A DNA stretch of 64,000 nt from Telmatactis stephensoni (Eukaryota > Cnidaria > Anthozoa > Actiniaria > Isophelliidae), in NCBI GenBank assembly GCA_029948255.1, contig JALIZF010001869.1, forward strand, positions 558,001-622,000. Reading direction: 5' to 3'. Below, piece after piece: positions 1 through 11,452 of this stretch. The position numbers and the translations under genes are program-made. Within the stretch, counting starts at the first letter, position 1. Every line of letters starts with the position of its first letter. The notes under the pieces were generated by a model. It ran no database searches and was not told the origin of the DNA. It saw nothing but the letters and a program-made list of their open reading frames with translations.

Positions 1-1974
1 TCAACTCTCTCAAGACAAAACTGAAAACAGAACTCTACAGAATGTCCTATATGTAATGTTTGTTATCCATGCAAGAGCACAGCGCTTAGAACTTCACTGA
101 TATAAGCGCTATATAAATGCTTGTTTTGATTTTGAATGGAAGCATTTTTATAGTCTTGTGTACAACACACTAGCTGTGAGAAACAACGTACTGATTCGGT
201 TTACTGTATTTCGATTCAACCTAAATGTCAGACAAAATTGGAGCCCGAGAAAAGAGCCTTCTATGGCTCATACACTCAGTCCTCCCCGCAAAAGGAAAAC
301 TAAGAGGAGTGAGTTGTTTACGTACTCAGACCAGCAGCGCTGTTACTTTGCAACTTAGAGTGTATATATACTATACGCTGTGTAGTTGTTGAAGAAATAA
401 GTTCATGCATAGTTTTATTTCAAAGGAAGTGGAAACTTCTGCTTTCCAGGGAAGGGGGCAAGAACTCAACTCAACTCAGCTCAAATTTTAATGCACAAAG
501 ATATTTGTTGTTGCTGATTCAAAAAATATAGTTTTAGAAAAGGAATAATTTAATTACAAACACAATCCTTTTCAAGTTTAAGTGCCCAAGCCCTAAACAA
601 ACTGTAATTTATATGGTGCTAGCCCTTAGTAATTTGAGTGTGTGGTGCAGGGTAAAACGTCCTTCGCACCTTTGGGGTACAGGCTCAATTCACGGTTCCC
701 TCTGACTTCGAGGGTCTTTCCAGTCTTTTCCTCCTCTTGACCCGCTCTGCAGTGTCGCGTTTCTCGAAAGACTCGATAACTTTACGGAACCGTTAACTTG
801 TACGCACGTAATTTTCAATTTCTGACTTTACAGGTTTTTTGCGCACTCCCGAATTTTTTCCGTTTTAGCTTTGCACAACGACGATGACGACGACAACAAC
901 AACAACTGTCCTTATTAATGTGGATACACTTGAAAACATTCTACTAAAAATTCTACTATAAACAATTTATAAGATAATATATTTTGTAGATTGAATGCCG
1001 GGCCACAAATCCTTACGAATAAACGCCGGGTCTACAAGGCCGAGTTTTAAATAAACGGTCCTCCGGCGTTTATTTGAGGTCGTACATTAATCACTCACTA
1101 TGACTTGATATAATTGCTTTCATCTAGTAAACTGACTAGAGGCGGAGTTAGCAATTAATTGTTACTGTTCATTGATGTTTCTGTATCTTTTGCTCAACTA
1201 CTTGACATTTTTATTACAGAAACAGAATGTAAGTAATTTAGAGTCAACAAGGAGGGGCAGTATTCTGACAAACAGTTTTGTGGAAATAACAGGGTAAAAC
1301 TCAACAGTAGAAGCAAAACACTTCTAGCAAGGGACAAAATCCCAACAAACAGTTTAAAAGTATTTGGTATTCATGGTTGTTTGAAAGTGGGTTAGTGCTA
1401 ACTCAAGGTTAATGCCAATGGTTTTCTTTAGATTTAACCCCCTGGATTAGCACTAAACCACTTTTAAACAATGGGACCCAGGAGAACAAGTGTGGACAAC
1501 AGTGTTGCATGCATGATGTGATAATGATGTTCACCCACTTTTTGGGCTAGCTTTAGAACAGCTGGTACTTGCATGTATTTGAATATTGAGTTGTTCAATG
1601 TATTTACTACCAATGCAAGCTTAAAATACAGTTTCACTTCCCATAAACAGGTAGCCTTGGGACCAGGATTGGTGTTCACATTGTGTCTGCTTAAGGGAGG
1701 TAAATATGGATTACTTTTTGTCAGGAGAAGGGAGTGAGGTTTTGCTGTCTCTTTATGTGGACTGTCAGCTTATCAGAGTTGTCCTTTAGAAGAGGTTCAA
1801 CTGTACTGCAAAAAAACTGAAGGAAGCCATGCACAACATTGAAAAAACAAAAACAAAAATAACCAAATGGAAACATGTTTCATGTGCAATTGGCTACCAA
1901 AGGATTCACAAAGGTGTTGGCAGAGTCTCTTGTAAACATCTGTAATCACTAGAGTAATTATAACTCCAGTTAGC
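1..1974. other. Upstream intergenic region, no gene supported
   Basis: I see no convincing coding exon here; the open frames are short and compositionally like noncoding DNA. It holds the tail of a retroposon-like sequence (a GCGCTATATAAAT motif near 105-120, seen again near 32203), an interspersed segment around 745-860 that resembles 56888-57060, a short inverted repeat (TAAACGCCGG near 1020 against CCGGCGTTTA near 1064), and one copy of a GTTAGTGCTAA-type fold-back repeat at 1372-1476. The TBCC 3' UTR probably occupies its right end. Confidence 0.6.
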
Positions 1975-2843
1975 TTATTTGAGAGTCCACTTTGACCTGT
2001 CCTCTTCACGTACAATAAACCAGTTTGGAGAAGGTTCATCTTTACGTAGCCAATTGAAATCATTAACAAGTGACCAGTTATTCTCATGAACATCTAGTCC
2101 TGCAGCTTCAAAATGTACTAACTTGTCATTGTATTCCAATAAATAGGGAGCAAAACCAACATCAGCACAATCTTCTATAATAGCTCTACTTGTAACATGT
2201 AAGTAGAATCTTGACTTTGAAGTCTTGTGAACACGCAGCTGTTGGCAAGCAAGCACAAAAGTACAGTTGGTACATTCATCAATAAATATTGAAGTTGCTA
2301 CTGGTGCACACAGTATTGTGCTGTTAGATAGTCTGTCCATGTGTAGGGTTGATGCTGGACCAAGTAGTTTGACTGTACAGTCTGTTAAATCTGACAAAGC
2401 AACATCTTGCTGAGCTGTTTCATCCTGTTTCATGGTTAGTTCTTGGTTTTTTAAGCCTCTAAATCCAGGTGATTTCACCAAAGTACTACTTTTGGTGTCT
2501 ACAGACTTGGTCATAATAATACCATCTGGTAGATCCTGTTGAAAAGATAATTAAGTTTACATAGAGGATTAATATATTACAATAATGGGGCAAAGATGTG
2601 AAGTTTATCTTTGAGTGGCAAAAAATTTACAAAATGAGCGAGCAAAGGAAAATGGCATTATTGATATCTTCACTAGTGAATTATTTATGAGTAGCATATT
2701 TCACAGTAAAATACTTGTGTGTGTATAATAATAGATGAATATTGGTCTTAGGCCAGTAATAAAATAATGGACCATAAAATATAGGCAGTAAGATGCAGTG
2801 GCTAAATCCATGATCTCCGACCCTCATCCATGGAAGGAATCAC

Positions 2844-2881
<38 letters not shown>

Positions 2882-3468
2882 AGCGACTGGACAGAGGAAA
2901 AAAAACCTAAATAGCAATAAGTAAGGATCTTCTCAATCACAATGACCTTATCATAAAATTATATCATTCTAATGAGAGTTAGATGTCACTGACAGTTATT
3001 ATTAACGTAAAGATATTACTTCTCATGGTAGATATTCACCTGATTTTGCTTTTCCCCACTTGCCTCTACTTCCTTTTTACGTGCGCGAAAGGCGAATTTT
3101 TTCTTGGGCATCAATCTATCTCTTTCCTCATTAATGGCTTGTTGTAGAGTATATAGCTTATCCTGTGTTAGTTTTACGTCGTAAGAAGGTAAAAACATCG
3201 TTGAATCAGCCAAATATCTCTGAAGCTGCTGCCATTTCGTGGTCATTTGCTCAAAATGTTGCGATAGAGCTTGTTTGTCGACACCCTCCATACTCTCACA
3301 CTGGCCCAAAAGTTCTTCAAGTTCTGTTTTCTCTTTTAAAAAAGTAGCTTTAAACAAGTCCTTGCTTTCATCTGGATCTGCCCTCTTGTTATTTTCAAGT
3401 TTTCGCTTGTCGATCAGCTGTAATCGTTCTTCGTTTCGTTTGGCGAGCCTTTCCCTGACATCCGCCAT
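1975..3468 (-). CDS. TBCC: Tubulin-folding cofactor C (two exons)
   Basis: TBCC is the GTPase-activating component of the cofactor complex that releases folded alpha/beta-tubulin dimers in the cytosol. Exon 1 is complement 3040-3468 and exon 2 complement 1975-2535. The junction is phase 0 with a CAG/GTGAAT donor and a TTCAACAG acceptor, giving about 329 residues, close to the family length (human is near 346). Residues about 1-105 form the helical N-terminal tubulin-binding part (starting MADVRERLAKRNEERLQ). Residues about 185-329 form the C-CAP/beta-helix domain, including the QQLRVHKT motif whose arginine (about residue 244) matches the catalytic arginine finger of the family. The start is chosen at the ATG in AAAATGGCGGAT because frame upstream of it is not TBCC-like. 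It is divergent from YLPM1, 141 bp away. The intron 2536-3039 contains an (ACAG)n run. Confidence 0.93.
2844..2879. repeat. (ACAG)n microsatellite in TBCC intron
   Basis: Roughly eight uninterrupted copies of the tetranucleotide ACAG lie in the single TBCC intron. Confidence 0.9.
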
Positions 3469-3609
3469 TTTGGATGTGACGTCACTGGCTGGTAGAGGAG
3501 GTCTGTGTCGAGTTCTTTTTCTTCGACCACGACGATGTAGCAGGGAGTTGAATATGTCGGGTTGATTGATGTCAAATTTTCTGAGGTTTTTGCTCCCAAA
3601 AGTAAGAAT
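3469..3609. promoter_or_regulatory. Shared bidirectional promoter of TBCC and YLPM1
   Basis: Only 141 bp separate the two divergent ATG codons. The segment holds a perfect palindromic CRE/ATF site TGACGTCA at 3477-3484. The TBCC start lies in CAAAATGGCGGAT, which resembles a YY1/TISU-type element typical of housekeeping genes with very short 5' UTRs. No TATA box was seen. That both genes are driven from here is inference from spacing and orientation. If YLPM1 uses the upstream in-frame ATG at 3562 instead of 3610, the gap falls to 93 bp. Confidence 0.7.
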
Positions 3610-6600
3610 ATGAACCCCTTTCAGTACCAACAACAACAGCAGCTTCAATATCAACAGCAGTATGGCCAACAAGCGGTCCAATATGTACCGTATGGTTACG
3701 GTGTTCCTCAACAAGCGACGTCTGCCATGATGAGCCAATATGGCGGAGCATATGCTGCTTTTCCAGCGCAGGCTAACGCGGCTGTAAGTCAAACTATTGG
3801 TGAAGTATCTCAAAATCAAATGACTCAGGCAGGTTTACAAACTTTTGGGACGTACACGGCGACACAGAATGTTAATCAGGCAGGATTCCAGACACCTCAA
3901 TACCAAACTCAGCCGATTGTTGCCAGTTCAGGTCAAGTCACCGGCCAGACAGTGACCACGAGTAGCTTAATGCCCCAGTTGCCTGCCTTTCCAGCCATGC
4001 CAGCGGTAGTCGACATAAATCAACAGTATAGCGAACAGTACCAGAAATGGCAGCAACAGTACAATGAATGGCAGGCTCAACACGCTAACCATCCAGATCA
4101 AAAGCTGTTTCAAGAGTATCAGAAGCAAGTACAACGATGGCAGCAACAGCAGCAACAACTGTTGAATATTCAGAGTGTTCAGATGGGCATGGTACAACAA
4201 CAGCAACAACCCATGTCGTTTGGCAGTACTGGTACCGGCATGGACAAAAAGGACACACAACCACAACAAGTTGCCCCTCAGATTACACCAAATGTGAGCA
4301 CACAACAACAACAACAACAACCTGAGAAACAACAACAGCAACAATACCAAATTCAACAACAACAACAGCAACCATATCAAATTCAGAGTCAACCATTTTC
4401 ATATCAACAACCTAATAGTATGGCCAATCCAAGTATACCCAGTCAGCCGGCACAACAAGCTGTCAGTCAACAAAGACAACAAAATCAGTCAACACCACAA
4501 CAGCTTTTTCAAAATGCCTCCAATAAGGGACAAAATGCAAACACGCCACAGCACTGGAATCAGAATACAAGTAATGTACAGTCTAACAAAGGACAATATG
4601 GTAACAAACAGTTTGGTGGGAATCAACAACAGGGTAAGACCCAACACTGGATCAATCAAAACACACCTAACAAGGGACAAAATCCCAATAAACAGTTTGG
4701 AGGGAATATACAAAGTAATACATCACCATGGAATCAATCCAACAAAGGGCCAAATTCTGGTAAAAAGTTTGGTGGCAATGTCCAAAATACCACTCAACAG
4801 TGGAGTCAAAATAGCCCTAATAAACAGTTTGGTGGTAGTGCCCAAAATACTACTCAACAGTGGAGTCAAAATACCCTGAATAAACAGTTTGGTGGTAGTG
4901 CCCAAAATACTACTCAACAGTGGAGTCAAAATACCTCTAATAAAGGACAAAATACTACCAAACAGTTTGGTAGTAATGTTCAAAATACCACTCAGCAATG
5001 GAGTCAAAATAACTCTAATAAAGGACAAAATACTACCAAACAGTTTGGTAGTAATGCTCAAAATACCACTCAGCAATGGAGTCAAAATAACTCTAATAAA
5101 GGACAAAATAATACCAAACAGTTTGGTGGTAATGCCCAAAATACCCCTCAACAATGGAATCAAAACAATTCTAACACAGGACAAAATGCTAGTAAACAGT
5201 TTGGGAATACACAAGGTAAAATGTCTCAGTGGAATCAGAATGTAAGTAATTTACAGACAAATAAGAAGATTGATAATCAAAAGACATCTGGACAGAATAC
5301 TCAAAGAAATGAACTTGTTTCTCAAAGTCAGCAACAAAATTTACCATCAAAAGCACCATCATATGATCAGGGTTTCCAGGGCAATAGTGCCAAACCACAG
5401 CCAAATTGGTTGAAGGAAAAAACTGTTCAAGAAAATAAAACACAAAGTAGTAGTGAGATTAATAAGCCTGTACCCAAATGGCTACAAGGCAATGAGAATG
5501 AAACTAAGAAAGCACAACCTGAGGTAAACTCATCTAAACCAACACCAAAGTGGCTTCAAACTGAACGAAAGACAGCAACTACAATCACATCACAAGCTGA
5601 TACAACAGGGACCTCAAAGCCATTGCCTAAATGGTTGCAGGAAACTAGATCATCTGTGCAAGAACAATCAAAGACACACACTCACAATGAACATGGGTCT
5701 GATCAGCCAAGTCAGCAACCAAAAGCTCAGCAGCAAAGTCAACCTGTGAAAGAAGCAAAACCAATCCCCAAATGGCTGCAAGATTCTAAAGTTACAGATA
5801 CTACATCTCAACAATCTACTACTACTACAACTCAGTCTTTAAGGTACAGTATGATAAGAAAAAATGTACAAAAAGTGTACTTTGGGGGCTTTTTTATTAG
5901 CACGAGGGGTTTGGCAAAATTTCTTTGAGTGTTTTTAGTACCCAACCCCCCCTCTCCATGGTAGGCAAAAATTTCATTACCTCCTATATTTCTCCTATAT
6001 TTCTTTGGAGTTTCAAACAACCTCTCAAAAAGTCTGATAAATAAATACATTCCCCACATTTTTGCTAACCCCCCTCCTCCCCATCTGAATAGACCTTTGC
6101 TTAATGCTACTTTGAATCAAATATGAATTCAGTACATCCTCAGCTTCAATTTGAGTCTATTAAACAATGGCATTATCTAGTGATTCTTTTGTTTTAATGA
6201 GTCAGAAGTAGGCAAAATATGTCTCTGAATATGATAAGTAGCTTAATAAAATCAGCATGTGCTTCAAAATGAAACCTCTTGAAGACTGCAAAGTCAGTGA
6301 AATGTTATTTATATCATTGATATTTAGCTATTTTATGGTCTGTTTTACATGTATCAATTTGCTATATATTTATATGTTTTATATATGTTTGACATGTATC
6401 AATTTGCTATATATTTATACTTTTATATATGTTTTACATGTATCAATTTGCTATATATTTATATATACATGTATGTATCAAATACAAAATTAAATAACTT
6501 ACTGTTTAAGTGTCCAATGCATTCTAGCACTAATGTACACTAATAATTGTGGGATACTCTTGACTACTCTCGCACTCACTACCACTACATTTGAGAATGA

Positions 6601-9600
6601 ACTGACAAACTGAAATTACATGGGGTTTCCCACCAGGAAATTGGACTTGAGATCACAGAAGTGACATTGGCATTCTCACTACTTGGCCACCCATTCTTGA
6701 AACCTATATTGACATGGTTGTTTACTTTTAGCCCACAGCCTGTATCATCAACATCAGTCCAAAACACTACATCAAGCCTTTCTACACTTGTTACTTCTTC
6801 GGCGTCAAATACAGTTTCTTCCTTCTCACCACAAAAACTTGACCCCAAAACAGAGCTAGAGCTGTTGCAGAAACAGTCAATGCAACTTTTACAACTAGCA
6901 CAGCTTGAAAGACAACAGAAAGAAGCCAAAACTGGTAAGTGATGGTTTCCTTACTGCCAAATCTGATCTACTGTGCAATAATCACTTATTTTATTATCAT
7001 AGTTTGAAAATTGCCTGCTAACTTTGAAACCAAATATTTGAAACAGATTCCAATCAAGCAATTCCTGGGTTGTCCCACAGTCAAGAAGTAAATACCAGCC
7101 AGGCATCAAGTCAACCATTACAGACAGAGCAAACCCAAGAACACAAACCCATCCCTCAACCAGAGCAGCCCAAAGGTAATGAGTTATCTACAGTACATTG
7201 TGTGTGCTTTGATCTTTGACCTCATACATTGTATAATTTTTAAGTTGTGTTAAACTCAATGGCCGTGATGAGAGGCTTGGTGCTATATGGCAGTCTTGCA
7301 AGTAGTAAGAGATTCTCCTTGAAGATGTGTGTGTGTGTGTGTGTGTATAATAATATGTTTAGTTTAGAGTAGTTTTGTATGACTAGGGAAGTGGCACAGC
7401 TACGGCAAGGTTAAGTTATGGCAGGAATTATGAATGTTTTTGTAGACATTAAGACACTGACATGGCCACAGTACTGTGCAGTTGGTTTTCCAGTCATATA
7501 TAAAAAAATTGCTTTATTAGTTGAAGCCTCATTAGTTTTAATCTGTAAAAAAGTCAAAAAGATCATGGTAAGAAAATGTGATTCTTATTCCCTTGATAGC
7601 CACAGGCAAGGCAGACAGCAGGCCTCAAGCCCTTAAATCATTCTTGAAGACTGTTCCTTGTAAATTTTTTCCAAACTGTCGAAATGGTGTCGATTGTAAA
7701 TTCAAACACCCACCGTGCACCCAAGGAGAAAGGTAACAGTTCTACTTTATTGTACACTAAATCAGCCTAAAGGGTGATGCTCTTTTACTCCTAGTATATC
7801 AGGATCCTTAATAAGAATCATTTGATCTTCAAATTTGTAATTGTTTTAAGAATACCAAGACAAGGTACAAATTAATATTAATAGGTAATAGCATGGTTTG
7901 TAGTGATATTTGGCATAAATACCACGAGATATATTTCAAAATTGTTAAACAAAATTTCACGAGCCATAGGTGAGTGAAATTTGAGACAATTTTGAAATAT
8001 CACGAGTGGTATTTATGTCAAATATCATGTACAAAACATGCTATTACTTTTTAATAATATAGCATATAAGAAATTTCTGCAATTTCAATCAATAACAACT
8101 GCATTGCTTATACTATATTTTGAAAAGTGAAAAATTGGCTTTTGCACCTAAACTAACTAAAGAAAACTAACAATATTCAAGAAAAGTAGTAAAAAGAAAC
8201 TATCCAAAGTCAAAAATTACACTGAGAAGTAAAATCAGTAATTTTGTTTTCGTTTTTGGTCTGAATGACCACTGAAATCATACAAAAACAGACTCATGAA
8301 CAAATTGTCAACATTTGTGAAAACTAAAAATGGGATTACACAAAAAACTTTCTAGATAAGAAACAATAAATGCATAAGTGTGGAATAACATCTTATTACC
8401 TTTAATGAACTTTTCTGCCATGTCAATCCTTCAGGTTGAAGCTCTTTTGACAACCTTTCACTTCACATGTCAAAAGCAAAAATAAACTCTTCATAAGCAT
8501 CAAATAACCCGTTTTTCTTTCATTTTTGAGCTTTTTGACTTGTTTTTATGATTGAATCACTTCTTTAAATTAGCAAGAGAAAGCTTCCCCATCTGGAAGC
8601 CATTTTCTTTTAGCCTTTTTTGCAAAGAAAGAGAGCAGTTGAACTCTAATTTTCACATAAATTATGTAGGTATTTCAGAATTAAGTCAAAATACCACTCC
8701 TCTCAGCCAATCAAATTGCAGAAATTTCTTAGGTTATAGAATTAGGGCTAAAACAAATTAAAGCCTATTTTCAAAAGAAAAATCATTATCACAATGAATT
8801 ATGCTTTATGCATCACTATCAACAAATAATATATTTTCTTTGAAGAAATGAACAGCTGATTATGATGGCATGAGGTCGTCAAAATGTCCTTTATTATTGT
8901 TGCTAATTTTTCTTGGTGAAATTTATGCATTTTCCTATACAAAATAATCCAAGAAAACAGCTGTCCCTTAGTGACTGCCATACTGTAAGTGAAAGACATG
9001 TTTAAGTAACAGAACTGATGACACAATGCTGTTTTTGGCTCTGTCGCTCACCTCTTTTATAGTTGACCAAGGGGAATAATCAAAGAATGGCTGCTTTTTT
9101 AGGCCTACAAAAACCTACATGTAGTAATCAAAAAGGATTCTGGTATTCTAATAGATTAATTTTTTTCTGGTATTGATGGGCAAAATATCATCATTGGATT
9201 ATTACCAAACAATATGTATATAGTGTTGGAAAATGACAAAGCACATTAATTTATAAGGCTTTGCAACATTAGCAAATGTAAGGAATTGCAAAAATGAAAG
9301 TGCCTTTTTAAGTTATAAATTTGAAAGGAATTTGTCATATATGATTGGCAACTTTTTAATGAAAATAAGACTGTAAATTATATAATTGTTAATCATGAAG
9401 CACATGATTTTTTTAGCTTTTAACCAGGTGATTAATTGACAATAATTGTATATCTTATGAATTTTTAATTACTATTTTTATTCCCCCAGACAAAATTTAC
9501 AGCCTATTTATTTTTTTAATGATGTAAAAATGGAAATATAAATTGTATGAAATACAAGTAATGCATTGTTCATTTGGAAGGAAGCAGTCAGCTTTTCAAA

Positions 9601-11413
9601 ATGAATAGTCCAGTTCTGAGCTGCACTTCACTTGCCACATACAAAGGAATAAGAACAAGGCTACATGCATAAAGCTCATAAAACTTTGTCTTGTTACAAC
9701 TGACAGAGCTTTATGCACATAGCCTGATGTTGATTCCTTGCTTGTGGTATGTGAAGTATACTGTATCTCAGAAAATGGTTTTTGAACCAATTGGTTCACT
9801 GAATTGTGATTGTTTTGAAAAGTACATTGAGTAATGTGGAACATGTAATATCTATTTAATGTGCTGGACCCTGTTGTTTGTAGGGCGATTAATGCTAATC
9901 CTGGGTTAACATTAATGGTTTTCTTTAGAGTTAATCCTGGGGTAACGCTTATTGTCTTTTGAACAACTGGGCACTGATCACTGTTTGATGACAATTCTGC
10001 AGTATCCATATAATATTATGAAAAGTTTGGTCTAACGCAATAAAAATTATGAAACAAATATTAAAATAATAAAGAAAATAATTGAGAGGTCTGTGCAAAA
10101 ACCAAAATATACAGATCAAATTGTGGGTTCTTCTCAAATACGTACATGTATGTACTGTCAGTAAATGTCTGAATACGCCCCTTGTCTGCATGGTTAATTT
10201 TTGAATAAGCCCTAGGTAGCTTTGGTAAGCCCCTCCCCTCCCTTAAGTTTTACTTCAGAGACCATCATGTGCATTATCTTAGGCTAGAAGATGTTAAAAA
10301 GGAACATATATGAAAAAATTGCCACAAAAATCACTTGAGCCATTTTTATGGAGACCTCTTCAATTGATTGGTTTCAATTTCAGTTGTACAGCTGTAGATT
10401 GCATCTATGATCACACAGACCTTCCTGCTGATACTAGTGGCAAACAACCTGCAATTGGTAAGTCAAAATATCTCAACAGCAGTATACAGGTATGCTGTAT
10501 CTGTATTAATACCATATAATCAGTTTGATGCCAAGAGCAAAATACACTTTACATAATCAGAGGTCCCACTGAGCATCCAGCACAAGTACCACCAGTTTAC
10601 CAATACCATTTGAATGAAGATTGCAGTTTATTTAAATAACACAAAACAAAGAATGTCTTTGAGTGAATAATATGTTGAACAATGTGTTTTGTTCTATTTG
10701 TCATTCGTGTTCTTTGAACATCTGTTTTGCCATTCTTTGTTATTTCAGCCAATCATAGGTCCGGGGGGGGGGGGGGGGTCTTCGGGGTCAAAATGCTAGG
10801 GATGATCGTCGGAAACCTCCAAAACGTACCCTAAAAATACCCAAATAGGCTTCATTCTAATTGTAGTGGATGACTGCAAACCATCCGCAACTGATTGATG
10901 TTGACACACATGTATGTAGGGTGATGTTTCTACACTCTCATACACCTACATACACTGTACCTAGAAGCCTAAATGTTTCATCTTACCTACATATGTGCAG
11001 TGCTCAATGCCTACCATGGTGACCATAAAGAATGTATTACTGTTTCAGATACTAGCTTTGATAGTGCAGCTACAACAGAAAACAAAGAACAAACAGGTAC
11101 AGACTATAATACATAAACTACCTTTAATAATATATAATCAGCATTTGAAAATACTCAAATTGATATTTGGTCATGTCGCTTTTGGGGGGAGTCTTACCTT
11201 CCACAGTCTCCTGCTGACGAACCAGCTATGACGGAAATCTCGGACGCATTTCGCCTTCTGGCCTCTTCAACGTTCTTGTTTTCTCGTGACTTCCTCTTCT
11301 GATTTTGATTTGCATGACCATATCGAACTCCGCTATTGCTAAAATCAAGAACGTTTGTAAGAAGAAATTGATATTTGCACTTTAGAAATGAATAAATTAT
11401 TATAATTGTTATT

Positions 11414-11452
<39 letters not shown>

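Larger units (their letters stand above)
7600..10457 (+). other. YLPM1: YLPM1 exons 4-5: tandem Nab2/ZC3H14-type CCCH zinc fingers
   Basis: Exon 4 (7600-7732) encodes CKFFPNCRNGVDCKFKH, a C-x5-C-x5-C-x3-H finger. It then starts a second finger CTQGES that is completed by exon 5 (10384-10457) as CTAVDCIYDH, giving C-x5-C-x4-C-x3-H. The spacing, the short HPPC linker and the CKxFPNC signature match poly(A)-RNA-binding fingers of the Nab2/ZC3H14 family. The intron splits finger 2, and the codon joins cleanly (AG + T = Ser). Poly(A) or A-rich RNA binding is inferred from the family. Confidence 0.85.

Noticed and set aside
158..358. 66-codon open frame at the left edge
   Set aside because: No domain, no codon bias and no splice context; lies in repeat-like sequence.
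3967..5214. Leu-rich minus-strand frames opposite YLPM1 exon 1
   Set aside because: Antisense of CAA/CAG and Asn/Gln repeats.
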